DNA of 64,000 bases, taken from contig OZ251239.1 in NCBI GenBank assembly GCA_965240325.2, positions 558,001 through 622,000 of the forward strand. The letters are read 5' to 3'. Shown piece by piece: positions 29,401 to 39,445 of the stretch. Numbering within the stretch: position 1 is the stretch's first letter; each line of letters begins with the position of its first letter. A program made the translations under genes and the position numbers. The notes beneath the pieces were generated by a model. That model searched no databases and was not told the DNA's origin. It saw only the letters and a list, made by a program, of their open reading frames with translations. The stretch comes from Rebecca billardiae RCC1528 (lineage: Eukaryota > Haptophyta).

Positions 29401-30766
29401 ATGCTTGCCGCCGCCGTCTTCGCTGCGGCCGTGCTCGGGGCGCCGGTTGTGCCGGGCCCGTCGCTGGTCACGCCATCGCGCCACGAGACGGAGGTTTGGA
29501 CCGCTGAGCAGGAGGCTGCAGCCGGTGTCGTGCGCTCGTCGGCAGCGCGGGCGCCGCCCGCGCGCACCTACCGCTCAGAGGTGTGGACGCGCGAGGAGGA
29601 GGCGGCCGTTGGGATCGTGCGCGAGCGTGCGGTGAGCCCGAAGCCCGCCGACACGCTGGGCGCTGTCGAGCTGCCGAGGGCCTTCACCTGGTGCAACAAG
29701 GACGGCGTCAACTACTGCACAATGTCGAGTGCGCGCGTGCGGCGAGGGGGGACGTGCGCGCGTGCGCGCGGCGTGCGCCGGGGCTGACGCGCGCGCGACC
29801 GCGGCCGGCACGCCCGACCTCGCCGCGCGTGCCGCCGCCGCAGGGAACCAGCACCTCCCCCAGTACTGCGGCTCGTGCTGGGCGCACGGCGCCGTGTCCG
29901 CGCTCGCGGACCGCATCAAGATTGCGCGCGGCGCGAAGGGCATCGACATCAACCTGAGCGTGCAGCACATCCTGAACTGCGCGGGCGTGGGCTCGTGCCA
30001 CGGCGGCTCGATCGCCGGCGTGTACTCCTGGCTCTACGACATCTCCACCACCACCGGCACTGGGCTCTCTTACGAGACGTCGAACCCGTACCTGGCGTGC
30101 TCGGCCGAGTCGACCGAAGGGCTGTGCCGGGCGGCGGACTGGTCGTGCTCCGCGGAGAACGTGGCGCGCACGTGCGACACGTTCTCGTCGTCGGGCGGCA
30201 AGTGCGTCGCCATCGCCAAGTACCCCAACGCCACCATCTCCGAGTACGGCGAGGTACGCGGCGCGCACGAGATGCGCGCCGAGATCTACGCGCGCGGCCC
30301 GATCTCGTGCGGCATCGACGCGGAGCCGATCCTCGGGTACAGCGGCGGCGTGTCCGCGCTCAAGGGCGGCGGCGTGAACCACGTGGTCTCCGTGGTCGGC
30401 TGGGGCGAGGAGGAAGGCCAGCCGTACTGGATCGTGCGCAACAGTGCGCGCGCGCGCGCGTGCGAGCGGGCGCCTGCGCGCCGGCGCCGCGCGCCAGCCT
30501 GCCCGGCGGCCGAGCACCGCTTGCCGCGCCTCCGCGCTGCCACGCTGAGCGCTTCGTCCGCGGCGCGCGCTCGCGCCCGGCGCGCAGGCTGGGGCGAGTA
30601 CTGGGGCGAGATGGGCTACATCCGCGTCGCCATGGGCTCGAACGCGCTCAACCTCGAGGAGGAGTGCTCGTGGGCAGTGGTGAAGGGCTTCACCGCGCCT
30701 GAGATGGGCATGAACTACCCGTGCGACGAGGGCGGCGACAACTGCCTCGTCAAGGCCAAGGGATGA
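29401..30766 (+). CDS. Cathepsin X/Z-like papain-family cysteine protease
   Basis: Three exons, 29401-29728, 29844-30443 and 30588-30766, both introns phase 1 and GTGCGC...GCAG; 368 residues. Signal peptide 'MLAAAVFAAAVLGAP'. The mature part starts at a cathepsin X-type block, 'RNQHLPQYCGSCWAHG', with catalytic Cys121; 'CGGIP'-type prodomain features are not seen. Catalytic His289 lies in 'GGVNHVVSVVGWG' and Asn309 in 'WIVRNSWGEYWGE', which is completed exactly across intron 2. 'AEIYARGPISCGI' is also typical of cathepsin X. The N-terminal region carries a direct repeat: 'EVWTAEQEAAAGVV' (from residue 31) and 'EVWTREEEAAVGIV' (from residue 60). A secreted or lysosomal carboxypeptidase/endopeptidase is expected. 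Confidence 0.88.
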
Positions 30767-31415
30767 GTGGGTCGCTGGCGCGCTGCTGCTGCAGCCGAGA
30801 GGTCTGCAGCGCATGCGCGCACCTGACGATTCCCGCCGCGCAGAGCAGCAGCCGAGTTCTCCGCCGAGCCGGGCGACACGCGCCCAATAAGACCACGCTA
30901 ACAACGTTACGCGGTTACGTGATAACTATTTAACTACTTTTAAAACGAGTACGGCAGCTCCGTGAGGCGTGACATGAATTGATGAAAGCCACGACGCTCG
31001 GCCCGGGGCCCCGTCACAGACACCGAGGCCCAGGGCCAGGCGACTGACGCCACCGTCAGAGTCCGAGTCAGAGTGGCGCGGGCGGGGCCCCGCGGCGTCA
31101 GACCGACCGGGCTCCGCGCGCACTGGCACCGCCAGTCTGAGTCACAGTGAGTGTGACCGAGTCGGAGTCGGACCCGAGGCTCACTGACACTGACCACCCG
31201 CCCGACCCGGGTGAACATCAGCAGTATATAAATATATATATATAGTCAGTATCTTTGAATAAGATCCTGACGAGTGCTCTTGCCCTTGGTTCATTCGGAG
31301 TCTTGGTTCACTCTCAGTGACTCATCACTCATGTCTCGCATCGGCTCTGATCGTATACAGCGGTACTGCGGTAGCCGCTACTCGGTTTAAGCTAGTCAGA
31401 TTAATAATAATATAA
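30767..31415. other. Intergenic
   Basis: Contains GAGTCGGAGTC-like degenerate repeats (31010-31190) and a TA run (31224-31244). No coding sequence supported. Confidence 0.5.
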
Positions 31416-32795
31416 GGGTCGATTTTTTTGGCTTCGGCGCACGGAGCGCCGATCTCGTCAACGAGCGGCCATCGTGAAAGCGCGCGAAAGTTGCGTTTGC
31501 GGGGGCTCGCGCCTGCCGGGGTCGTGCGACGCGGGCGAAGGGCGCGCGGCCCCTCGCGCTGGTCGGCGGTGACGAGGACACCCAGGTGCGCCATCTCGCG
31601 CGCCGCCACGCCCCTCTCCGCGTCTGCCTCGCGCACACGCAGCGATTGCATTTGGATGTTGCATTCTTGCGCATGCTTGCGCGCCACGTTGCGGGACGAG
31701 AAAAAGCGTCATGCGGTTAGGTTTGGCAGTTTGAGATGGTTCAGATGATGTTGTGACAGGAACTGGAAGACCTAACCGCATGACGCCCTTCCTGCGCGCG
31801 CTACACGCATCACGTGCTCTCCGCGCAGGTGAGCTTGAAAATTTGAAGCTGCTGCTCCTCTGCGAGGCCATCGAGGCGAGCGGCGGCTAGCATGACGCAG
31901 CGCTCTCCCCAGCTGCCACGGCCAGCCACCTGCACCCGGCTGTGCTCGCACTCGCCTTGAGTGTGTGCACGGTTGACACGTCGACGGTGCTCGGCGGTGT
32001 GTTTTTGACTGCTGGTTGGTACGCACGCATCATGGGCCCACAGTGGAGTTGGGGTGCGTGCCGTGGCTGTGGCGCGCACGCGATCGACCCATACTACACA
32101 CGCACAGCGCAGCTCGGCATCGTTACGGGCTTCAAACGTCGGCCAGAGCTTGTTTGCTATCCGCGTGCTGCGATCGTCGGCTCCGAGCAATCCACGAGGA
32201 TGACAACAGGCGGTGCGTGCGCTGTTTGAAGGCGTTGGGCGCGGCGTCTGCTGGCTGTGCAGTCGCGCCTGGGTACGGCTCGCATGCTACGCAGCGGCGG
32301 ATACCAGTCTGATGTGGTTTGACGCACGGGCAGTCATCTGCTTTGCTCTGCACGCGTGGCCGGCTGATCATCCTTTCGCAACGCGTGTCTGCGCGTGCGG
32401 TGACTGCTCCCAGATGGGCTCGACGCGAGGCAAACGCGTGCGAGACTCATCGATACGGAGCTCCCCTCCAGGCAAGCGAGCGTTTGAGCGCGCTCACCTC
32501 ACTCATGCCTACCCACGCGCATGTTTGCGCGGCCCACTGGTTCGAATGATGCGACGAGGTCGGTGCGGCGTGCTCGTGGGCAGGAGTGCGCGCTCAGTCG
32601 ACGGTCAAGACGCGCGCCACGAGGAGCAGTCATGTGCCCAAGGTCGCTCGACCAGCGCGCGACCAACGGCACCCGCGTAGGGCAGCGCAGGAGCTCGCGT
32701 TTGACACAGTGGAGCGCCACTGGGGCGGACGGGCGCCATGGGCGCCCATCGGCGCTACCAGCCCTCCCGTGCGCCGAAGCCAAAAAAATCGACCC
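31416..32795. mobile_element. TIR element, perfect 29-bp inverted termini
   Basis: 31416-31444 (GGGTCGATTTTTTTGGC...) is the exact reverse complement of 32767-32795. The element is flanked by ATAA on both sides (31412-31415 and 32796-32799), a candidate 4-bp target duplication. 1,380 bp long. Interior frames are short and I recognise no transposase, so it is probably non-autonomous or decayed. The termini (GGGT...TTTT.TGGC...GCGCAC) resemble those of the element at 60278-61608. Confidence 0.65.
31706..31786. repeat. 17-bp inverted repeat (hairpin or tiny MITE)
   Basis: 'GCGTCATGCGGTTAGGT' (31706-31722) recurs inverted at 31770-31786, perfectly, with 47 nt between. It lies inside the 31416-32795 element. 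Confidence 0.7.
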
Positions 32796-33109
32796 ATAAT
32801 AACTCTCTCTCTCTAGCTCTATATATATATAGTATACGGTAACCAATGCAAGCCGATCCGACGGACTGATCAGTTTATTGGTAACGCCACTCTGAGAGTG
32901 AGTGGCGCGCAAACCGCGTGCAGACGGCACGCGCGCTGCGCAACGCGGGCCAACGCCTGGCAAGCCAGCCGGCCTGGACGAATCGGCCGTGCCGACCGCG
33001 CGTCACGCCGCTCACGCGGCAGGCCGGCAGCGACACACGCCCACGGTCGCTGACGGTCGGCGTGAGTGGCGGCCCCGCTGCTCTGTTCGGACATGCTCTG
33101 TGTGCCTGA

Positions 33110-34054
33110 ATAGTCCCCCTCGGGGCACGATGGCTGCCGGCAGTTGAGGCAAAAGCCTTGCCGCAAGGCTTTTGGAGTTTCAGGTTCGTGATGGCGACCC
33201 GCTGGCGCTGTGTGCCAGTGCGGTTCGACGCTCAAGGGCCGAGGTATGGGAGGCATGAGAGTGCGGGCACGGCAGGGCGCGGGGGTTTGGTGGTCGTAGA
33301 TGACTCTTCTTCAGGAGTTGGCATCGCTGGGCGACTCGTATCCATCTCTCTCCAGCTCCTCTTGTCCCTGCTTCCGCATGGCCTGTGATCGACGTGCACG
33401 CCGACCGTGCACGGGCAAAGGCAAGTGCATAACGCCGGGGGAGTCCGGAGTTGTGGGTGGTGGATGTTTGCGCATCTTTCATAGAATGCCGTCAGCGCTC
33501 GCAGCTCGCCTGTAGCTTCGCTCGCCGCTCCAGGGCCAGCGTCTCCGCTCCCGTGGTAGTATACCAGGCATGACGGTGATTGCTTTTTGAATTGGGATTT
33601 TTCTGCAGCTTCTGTCGTGTATGGCTCTGGAGCTCTTGGGGGTGTCTGCAAGGATCGGATGGGCTCGAGAGCTCGCGCACGCGCTGGCAGCCTCCCTCCG
33701 AAGGCTACGTGCACTGCTCACTTTCACCCATCCAGGAGCACAGGGTAAGAATCCGAGCAGGGAGCCGTGCGGGCAGGCGTCCGATCAAACGGATCACAGC
33801 AGCGGTCGCTTGCACATGCCAAGCGACAGTGGAGGTAGATTGCAGGCGCCAATGTGCATAGATACCTCATGCACGTGCATGACACACAACCCGTAACGCC
33901 ACACGCGCCGTCGCGCCCGTGGTGTCCGGGTGGGCGCTCCCTCGTTGTACGAGAGATGGCCCACGCTGGGAGCGATGGGCCGATGGGCAGCCATCTCGCA
34001 GAGTCGCGGCAAGGCTTTTGAGCCGGACTGGCGCCCCGACCCGAGGGGGACTAT
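33110..34054. mobile_element. Putative element with about 50-bp imperfect inverted ends
   Basis: The left arm 33110-33164 and right arm 34006-34054 share two perfect blocks in inverted order: 'ATAGTCCCCCTCGGG' (33110-33124 with 34040-34054) and 'CAAAAGCCTTGCCGC' (33150-33164 with 34006-34020). Inside the left arm an 11-bp stem with a 3-nt loop (33150-33174) is itself palindromic. No protein recognised inside. No clear target duplication. Confidence 0.5.
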
Positions 34055-34404
34055 GGGCGTGGGGCTGCGCACGTGACTCAGACTACTCGAAGAGTCAGGG
34101 CGGCGGGGCGGGCCACCCGCCGGCCTGGCGGCCACTCGCATTTCGCCGTCATCATCGCCACAACAACCGCCTTCATAATCATAGCCAAGCGTCACCCATC
34201 TGGCCATCTCACACCAAGGGGGTTCAAATATCAATCACACCCAAAGAGATATTATTATCTGCTAGCAGATGAGCTTTTAGATAATGGAATTCAGGCTGAC
34301 GGCTGTCTTTGGCGGGCACCCGCGCGCGCCTGCGGCGCCCCTGCGCTGCGACTCGCCGGTGGCGGCCCTGCCGCGCCGACGGGGCTGAAAAACAGCACGC
34401 GACG
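34055..34404. other. Intergenic upstream of the two-TM gene
   Basis: 350 bp, no gene. It probably contains the promoter of the gene starting at 34405. Confidence 0.45.
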
Positions 34405-36347
34405 ATGAGCAGCGCGGTGCCCCCTCAGCAGCCCGTCCAGGTGGAGGAGGAGAAGCCCAGCTTCGGCAGCAGGGTCAAGGCGGCCTGCTGCAAGCGCAAC
34501 CTCCCATGCTGCTGCATGTGGACGTGGAGCATTATCATCGCCCTCCTCGTGGGCCTCGTCACCTACCTCTTCGTCTTCCTCGGCGCGCAGGCGAACAACC
34601 CGCCGCCCATCGTCACCCGGGCCCCGGATGATGCCAAGCTCACATCCAAGGTGAACATAGAGCTCGGCTTTGGCAACACTGCTGGTCTGGACACGTTCCT
34701 GGACGAGATGGAAAACGAGGACTCGACCATGTACTCCGCCATGAAGGACGCATGTAACGGCCTGCTCGACTCGGCGCTCGAGGTCGACAAGTTCGAGGCC
34801 AAAAGCCAGCGCCGTCGATTGGCGGTGTCCGACGACGGGCGCGTTGATGTCGCCGTCGCGGTGACGCCGAAGGAGAACGCTGATGGTGGTGACGCCCTCA
34901 ACGAGCTCACCGGTGAGATCAACGGCGCCTCGTCCGAGCAGAACAATTGGAAGGAGACGGTGGCAGCTGCTGCAGAGAGCGCCCTGGCGGCAGCGTATGG
35001 TGTGAACGCCACCGTCACTGGTGAGGGCGTCGGGGCAGTCGTTGACAACATCTTCTTCTACTGCGTCCTCGAAGAACCCTTCGAGAACAAGGAGTGCGGC
35101 GGTGCCCTCAACACGGCGCTACGCCAATCTCAGGAAGTGGCTGATGCCATCAGGCAGGTATGCGCTCGTCGATGCGCGCTGTTGATGAGTGTTGCTGCTA
35201 CGGCCGGACGAGTGCGGACGACATGCGCTCATCAGCCGCCGCGTGCGCGCCTTTGCGTTGCACCATCCACAGTTCTCCGAGGACTGCTTCTTCCATCCGG
35301 ACTCCTTCCCCATCGCATACAGTGGGGTGCGTGCAGTGGGCTGAGGATTGATGTCATCATTGTGATGATGATGCTCACTCACTTACTTGCATGGATGGAT
35401 GGGCGGTGCTCGACGCACACGCTGCCCCCTCCCGCGCCCCATCGCCTCTTGCGCACTGCTTGCAATCGCGATCCCTCATCCCATGCATGCCCACGAATGC
35501 CACTGTGCCCTTCCCTCTCGCGTGGGCCACATGCCACCGTGCGCAGTGCCTGGACGAGGTCCTCATCAGTGCGACGTGTGATGCCAAAGTGGGCCAATAT
35601 GACTTCCTGTGTCGGCTTGAGGACGCGATGGACAAGGAGGTCGGCCGGCTTCGAGGCTTTGCCGAGCAGTACGGGCTCAACAACTGCGCAGCAAGTGGCA
35701 AGGTCACGTGCTGGACTGACCCGCTCATCTCCCAGACAAGCGGCACAAGCGGTGGCACGTCGTGCGACTACATTCTCAATCGGTGCAGGTCGTGCGGCAC
35801 CAAGACGGTCGGCAGTGATGACAAGATTGTGTGCAGGACCAGGCAGACTGGCGTGGAGAAGACTGACTTCTGCCCGTGGGCGTCGGGCAACGCCTGCTCT
35901 GGTGGTGAGGATCCAACCCCTACGATTTACCTCATCAACGAAGACGATTCATCTTCAGGCGGTCTGTTTGGTGACGAGCAGTCGGAGGAGGACAATGCCT
36001 ATGCGCTTGGCGTGGCGGTGGCTGCGGCCGGCGGCACTCTTGCTGTCGTCGCTGCTGGTTTCTCCATGTGCAGAGCAGGTGCAGAAGGGTCAGAGGGCAA
36101 TGGATGCATCAACACGGGCGCAGATCCTGGCGACGCTGGAACAACTGGAGGAATGAACGTCCTAGTGGAGAACGAGTTCGCTCGCACGGACGAAGGACGA
36201 GCGATCGCTCTTGGGGGCATACTGCTCGGTGCGGGCGCAGGTGCTGCAATTGGTGTCGGAGGCGCATCGGCAGGCGCCGCCGCCGGCGGAGCGGTGACGA
36301 AGAAGTTCGCTGTCAAGGGTGCTATCGCTGTCCCCAAGTATATTTGA
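34405..36347 (+). CDS. Uncharacterised protein with N- and C-terminal membrane segments
   Basis: Two exons, 34405-35157 and 35547-36347 (phase 0), 517 residues. The 389-bp intron is the only one here that starts GTATGC; it ends GCAG. A Cys-rich juxtamembrane stretch ('ACCKRNLPCCCMW') precedes TM1 ('SIIIALLVGLVTYLFVFLGA'), so the N-terminus could be palmitoylated. A 380-residue presumably luminal or extracellular part has a Cys-spaced second half ('CRSCGTKTV', 'DFCPWASGNACSGG'). TM2 is 'YALGVAVAAAGGTLAVVAAG', and a Gly/Ala-rich hydrophobic end follows ('GGILLGAGAGAAIGVGGASA'). I recognise no domain. The lower GC and longer intron set it apart from its neighbours. Confidence 0.65.
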
Positions 36348-36920
36348 TTGACGACGTTTTACGTTTATTGACGACGATTGACTGCATCATGGCCGTCCTG
36401 ATCCTCAACACTAGTCGCCAAATTCCCGATCTTACGCCGCGACGGCGCTAAATTTCACCGCGTGCTGCCTTTCGTCACGGAGTCATCCGCGGAACTGGTT
36501 TGCGGTCCGATCGTACTCCAGATTCCGTCCAGGACCGTACGACGTCGTACTCATCATCATCATCATCGTACAGCATATCATCATTATTCAGCGGGCCACC
36601 GAGTTTACAACTCATCAGCATAAGGCATTCAGGCTCTGCAGTAGTACGGTCATTCATCACTCCGTGGCACATCAGTATACGCCTCGTAGACGCGTAGTCG
36701 TAGACAGTAGTCTGATGACAGTACGGCCTGTCGCCGCACCCGCACGTGAACTCGCCGGTCCGGCAAGGCCAAGTGGCCGACGCGCCGGACCGCCGGTCCG
36801 CGGTCGGCGGCCCTCGTAGTCGGCGGCCGACGACGACGCGACTTCTATATCATATCAGCAACATGCATCATCGTCATAACCCACGTGCGAGATCTATACT
36901 ACATTGGAACATATCGATCG
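36348..36920. other. Intergenic
   Basis: Spacer between convergent genes. Contains short ATC/CAT repeats (36549-36590). No gene seen. Confidence 0.5.
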
Positions 36921-39164
36921 CTAGTGCCACGGCCGGCAGGGCGGCTTTGTCGTGGTGCGCGTGCGGCGCATGGCTAGGCCGAATGGCTTGAGCGGCGTGC
37001 TGCGCGAGGTCGGCGGGTGCGGCAGCGCGCTGCGCGCCATCGCGCGCCGCGCCGCCGCGCGCGAGTACACGTGCCAGTGGTCGAGCCGCCCCGCGCCCGG
37101 CGGGTGCTCACCGTGCTCGCCGTGCGGCAGCGCGTCGTTCTCGGCGGCGGCCATCAGCTCGGCGAGGCTCTGCAGGATGTCCGCACGCCCGGTCTCCTCG
37201 GCGAGGAGCTCGCGCTCGAGCGAGCGCTCGCCCTCCGTCTCGGTGTCCAGCGCGGCCATCATCTCGCGCGTCTGCGCGGACAGCAGCTGCGCCACGCTCG
37301 GCGCCACCACCGCCTGCAGGCTCTCCGCCGGCACGAGTGTCGCGAGCACCGCCGCCGGGTGCGGTGGCGGCGAGTAGGAGACAGGGGGCACGAGCGCGAG
37401 CGCGGCGTCCTCGGCGGGCTCGCCGTCGAGCCAGGCGCAGAGCTGCCCCGGCGACGGCGCGAGCCGCGCGCCGTACGCGTACGAGTAGTCCGGGCACTTG
37501 CCGTCGATGTACATCTGCAGCGTCCACAGCACGCCGCGCAAGTACTCCCGCGCGTCGAACAGGTCGCCCGTGGCCGCGGCCGCCGGCTGCTCCTCGTCGT
37601 CGTCGTCGTCGCCCTCGGCGGCGGCGGCGGCGGCCCCCGCGGCGGTGCCGCGCTCCTCGTACCGGTGCAGTCGGCGACGCGCCGCGTCCACCGCGCGCTG
37701 CGCCGCTTCGAACCGCTCCGGGCACAGCGCGCCCAGCGCGCGCTTCGCCGCGGCCCACTGCGCGGACTTGGCGAGCGGGTGCGGCCCCGATCGGAAGCGC
37801 TGGCCACCGAGAACGACGGTCGATCGCCACTGCGCGCCGCCGCGCCCCGCGCGCTCGTCGATGTACCGCGGGCGGTTGGTGAGCCGCAGCACCTGCGCGC
37901 ACTCGTTCAGCTTCATCGCGTACACCGCGCCGCGCACCGTCGCCTCGTCCGTCGCGCGCCGCATCTGCGCGAGGTCCGCTGCACTCACGTGGGTAATCTC
38001 CTGGGCGCGCTCGTCCAGCGTCGCCATTAGCGCGCGCAGGAACTCGACGTCGAAGGAGCGGCGGCGCGCGTCGACGAGGCCGCGCGCGCCGCCGAACTCG
38101 GGGGTACCCTTGTGCCGCACGTACGCGCCGTACAGCTCGGAGATCGTCACGCCGCGCAGCCTGGGCAAGTAATCATTTCCATACATGCAGAGCAGCGCGG
38201 TCAGGTCATGCGTCGTCTGTACGGCCGAGCAGTTGGGGAAGGACGCCTCGAGCTGCGCGGCGAGCTCGAGGACGGAGATGCGCACCCACGGCAGCTGGCC
38301 GCGCCGCGGCGCGCCGGCGTGCGTCTTCGCCACCGTCGAGTGCGTGAACACCTCGAAGCGGAACGCGCCGCCGCCGCCATCACTGCCGCCGCCATCGCCA
38401 CGCTCGCTCCCGCCGCCGCCGCCGCCGCCGCCGCTGCCGCCGCCGCCCCCCTCCGCCGAGCCGAGCGCGCCGTGCACCTCGAGAGCCGAGCCCATCAGCC
38501 TTGGCAGCGCCGAGATGCACTGCAGCACCAGGTCCACGTCCGAGCCGATCACGCAGATCGAGCGCGTGTCCGGGCCGTCCGGCTGCGCGGGCGGCAGGTG
38601 GCAGTTGAGCCAGTCGATGATCTTCACCTCACCCTCACCCGCCACCTGTGAGCCCGAGATCCAGAAGCGGACGGAGCGGTAGGCCGGGTCGGTCTGCAGC
38701 CTGCGGCAGGCGTAGTACGCGCACGCGTCGAGCATCTCGCGCATGAAGTCCGAGCCGGGCGTGATCACCATCGACGAGAGCTTGCCCGCGGGCGTGCGGC
38801 GCTTGGCGCGCCGCCGCCGCTGCGTTAGGAGCTTGGCGCGCGGGCCCGGGCCGTCGAAGGCGAGGACGACGGACTTGGTCGGCACGCACCGGCGGAGCTG
38901 CAGGTTCAGCTCCATGAACACCAGGATCTTCGCGTGCTCCAGGTCGTTCGCCTTGCGCACCGAGTGGTGCAGCACCTGGTTCATGTCGAGCAGCACGTGC
39001 TCGTACTCGCGCGTCGCCGCCTCGCTGATGTGCTCGAAGGCGGACGGGAACTTCTTGCGGAACCACGTCTGCAGCCCGGCGATGCCGCCGTCCACCGGCG
39101 TCGCGTGCCACGCCGCCGCCGCCGCCGCGCACCACACCCACCACGACGGCTTGCGCGACGCCAT
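36921..39164 (-). CDS. XRN-family 5'-3' exoribonuclease with N-terminal signal-like extension
   Basis: 747 residues, single exon, start ATG 39164. The XRN N-terminal nuclease domain is complete in motif order: 'VLLDMNQVLHHSV', 'AFDGPGPRAKLLTQRRRRAK', 'GEGEVKIIDWL', 'VIGSDVDLVLQ' and 'LLCMYGNDYLPRL', covering the Asp/Glu metal ligands. A Gly/Ser-rich insertion (about 38370-38460) interrupts the domain. The usual start 'MGI..L..W' is replaced by about 28 residues, 'MASRKPSWWVWCAAAAAAWH', a hydrophobic signal-like segment before 'GIAGLQTWFRKKFP'. The protein may therefore enter an organelle or the secretory route. The C-terminal SH3-like and winged-helix modules of XRN1 are absent. Confidence 0.85.
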   Translation of the reverse strand: MASRKPSWWVWCAAAAAAWHATPVDGGIAGLQTWFRKKFPSAFEHISEAATREYEHVLLDMNQVLHHSVRKANDLEHAKILVFMELNLQLRRCVPTKSVVLAFDGPGPRAKLLTQRRRRAKRRTPAGKLSSMVITPGSDFMREMLDACAYYACRRLQTDPAYRSVRFWISGSQVAGEGEVKIIDWLNCHLPPAQPDGPDTRSICVIGSDVDLVLQCISALPRLMGSALEVHGALGSAEGGGGGSGGGGGGGGSERGDGGGSDGGGGAFRFEVFTHSTVAKTHAGAPRRGQLPWVRISVLELAAQLEASFPNCSAVQTTHDLTALLCMYGNDYLPRLRGVTISELYGAYVRHKGTPEFGGARGLVDARRRSFDVEFLRALMATLDERAQEITHVSAADLAQMRRATDEATVRGAVYAMKLNECAQVLRLTNRPRYIDERAGRGGAQWRSTVVLGGQRFRSGPHPLAKSAQWAAAKRALGALCPERFEAAQRAVDAARRRLHRYEERGTAAGAAAAAAEGDDDDDEEQPAAAATGDLFDAREYLRGVLWTLQMYIDGKCPDYSYAYGARLAPSPGQLCAWLDGEPAEDAALALVPPVSYSPPPHPAAVLATLVPAESLQAVVAPSVAQLLSAQTREMMAALDTETEGERSLERELLAEETGRADILQSLAELMAAAENDALPHGEHGEHPPGAGRLDHWHVYSRAAARRAMARSALPHPPTSRSTPLKPFGLAMRRTRTTTKPPCRPWH

Positions 39165-39445
39165 CACCGCTCCCCGCGAGAGGATTACGATACGACGTCG
39201 TGATGGCTGTCGCTCGGCGTGCGTGCCGCCGTGCCCGCCGCTTCGGGCCGAGCACCATTCGGAGGCATTCAGTGCGCCATGCTGATGAAAAGGCTGATTT
39301 CATGATGATTATTTTGGTCACGTTGTTCCCGGACGGATCACGCGACTCTGCTGCTGAGACTGGTCATCCCGTCGGACGTCGTGGCCGCGTACCACCCAAA
39401 GTGGCAGTATAGTTCCACGTAGTCGCTGGCCCCGCCGCCACTCAC

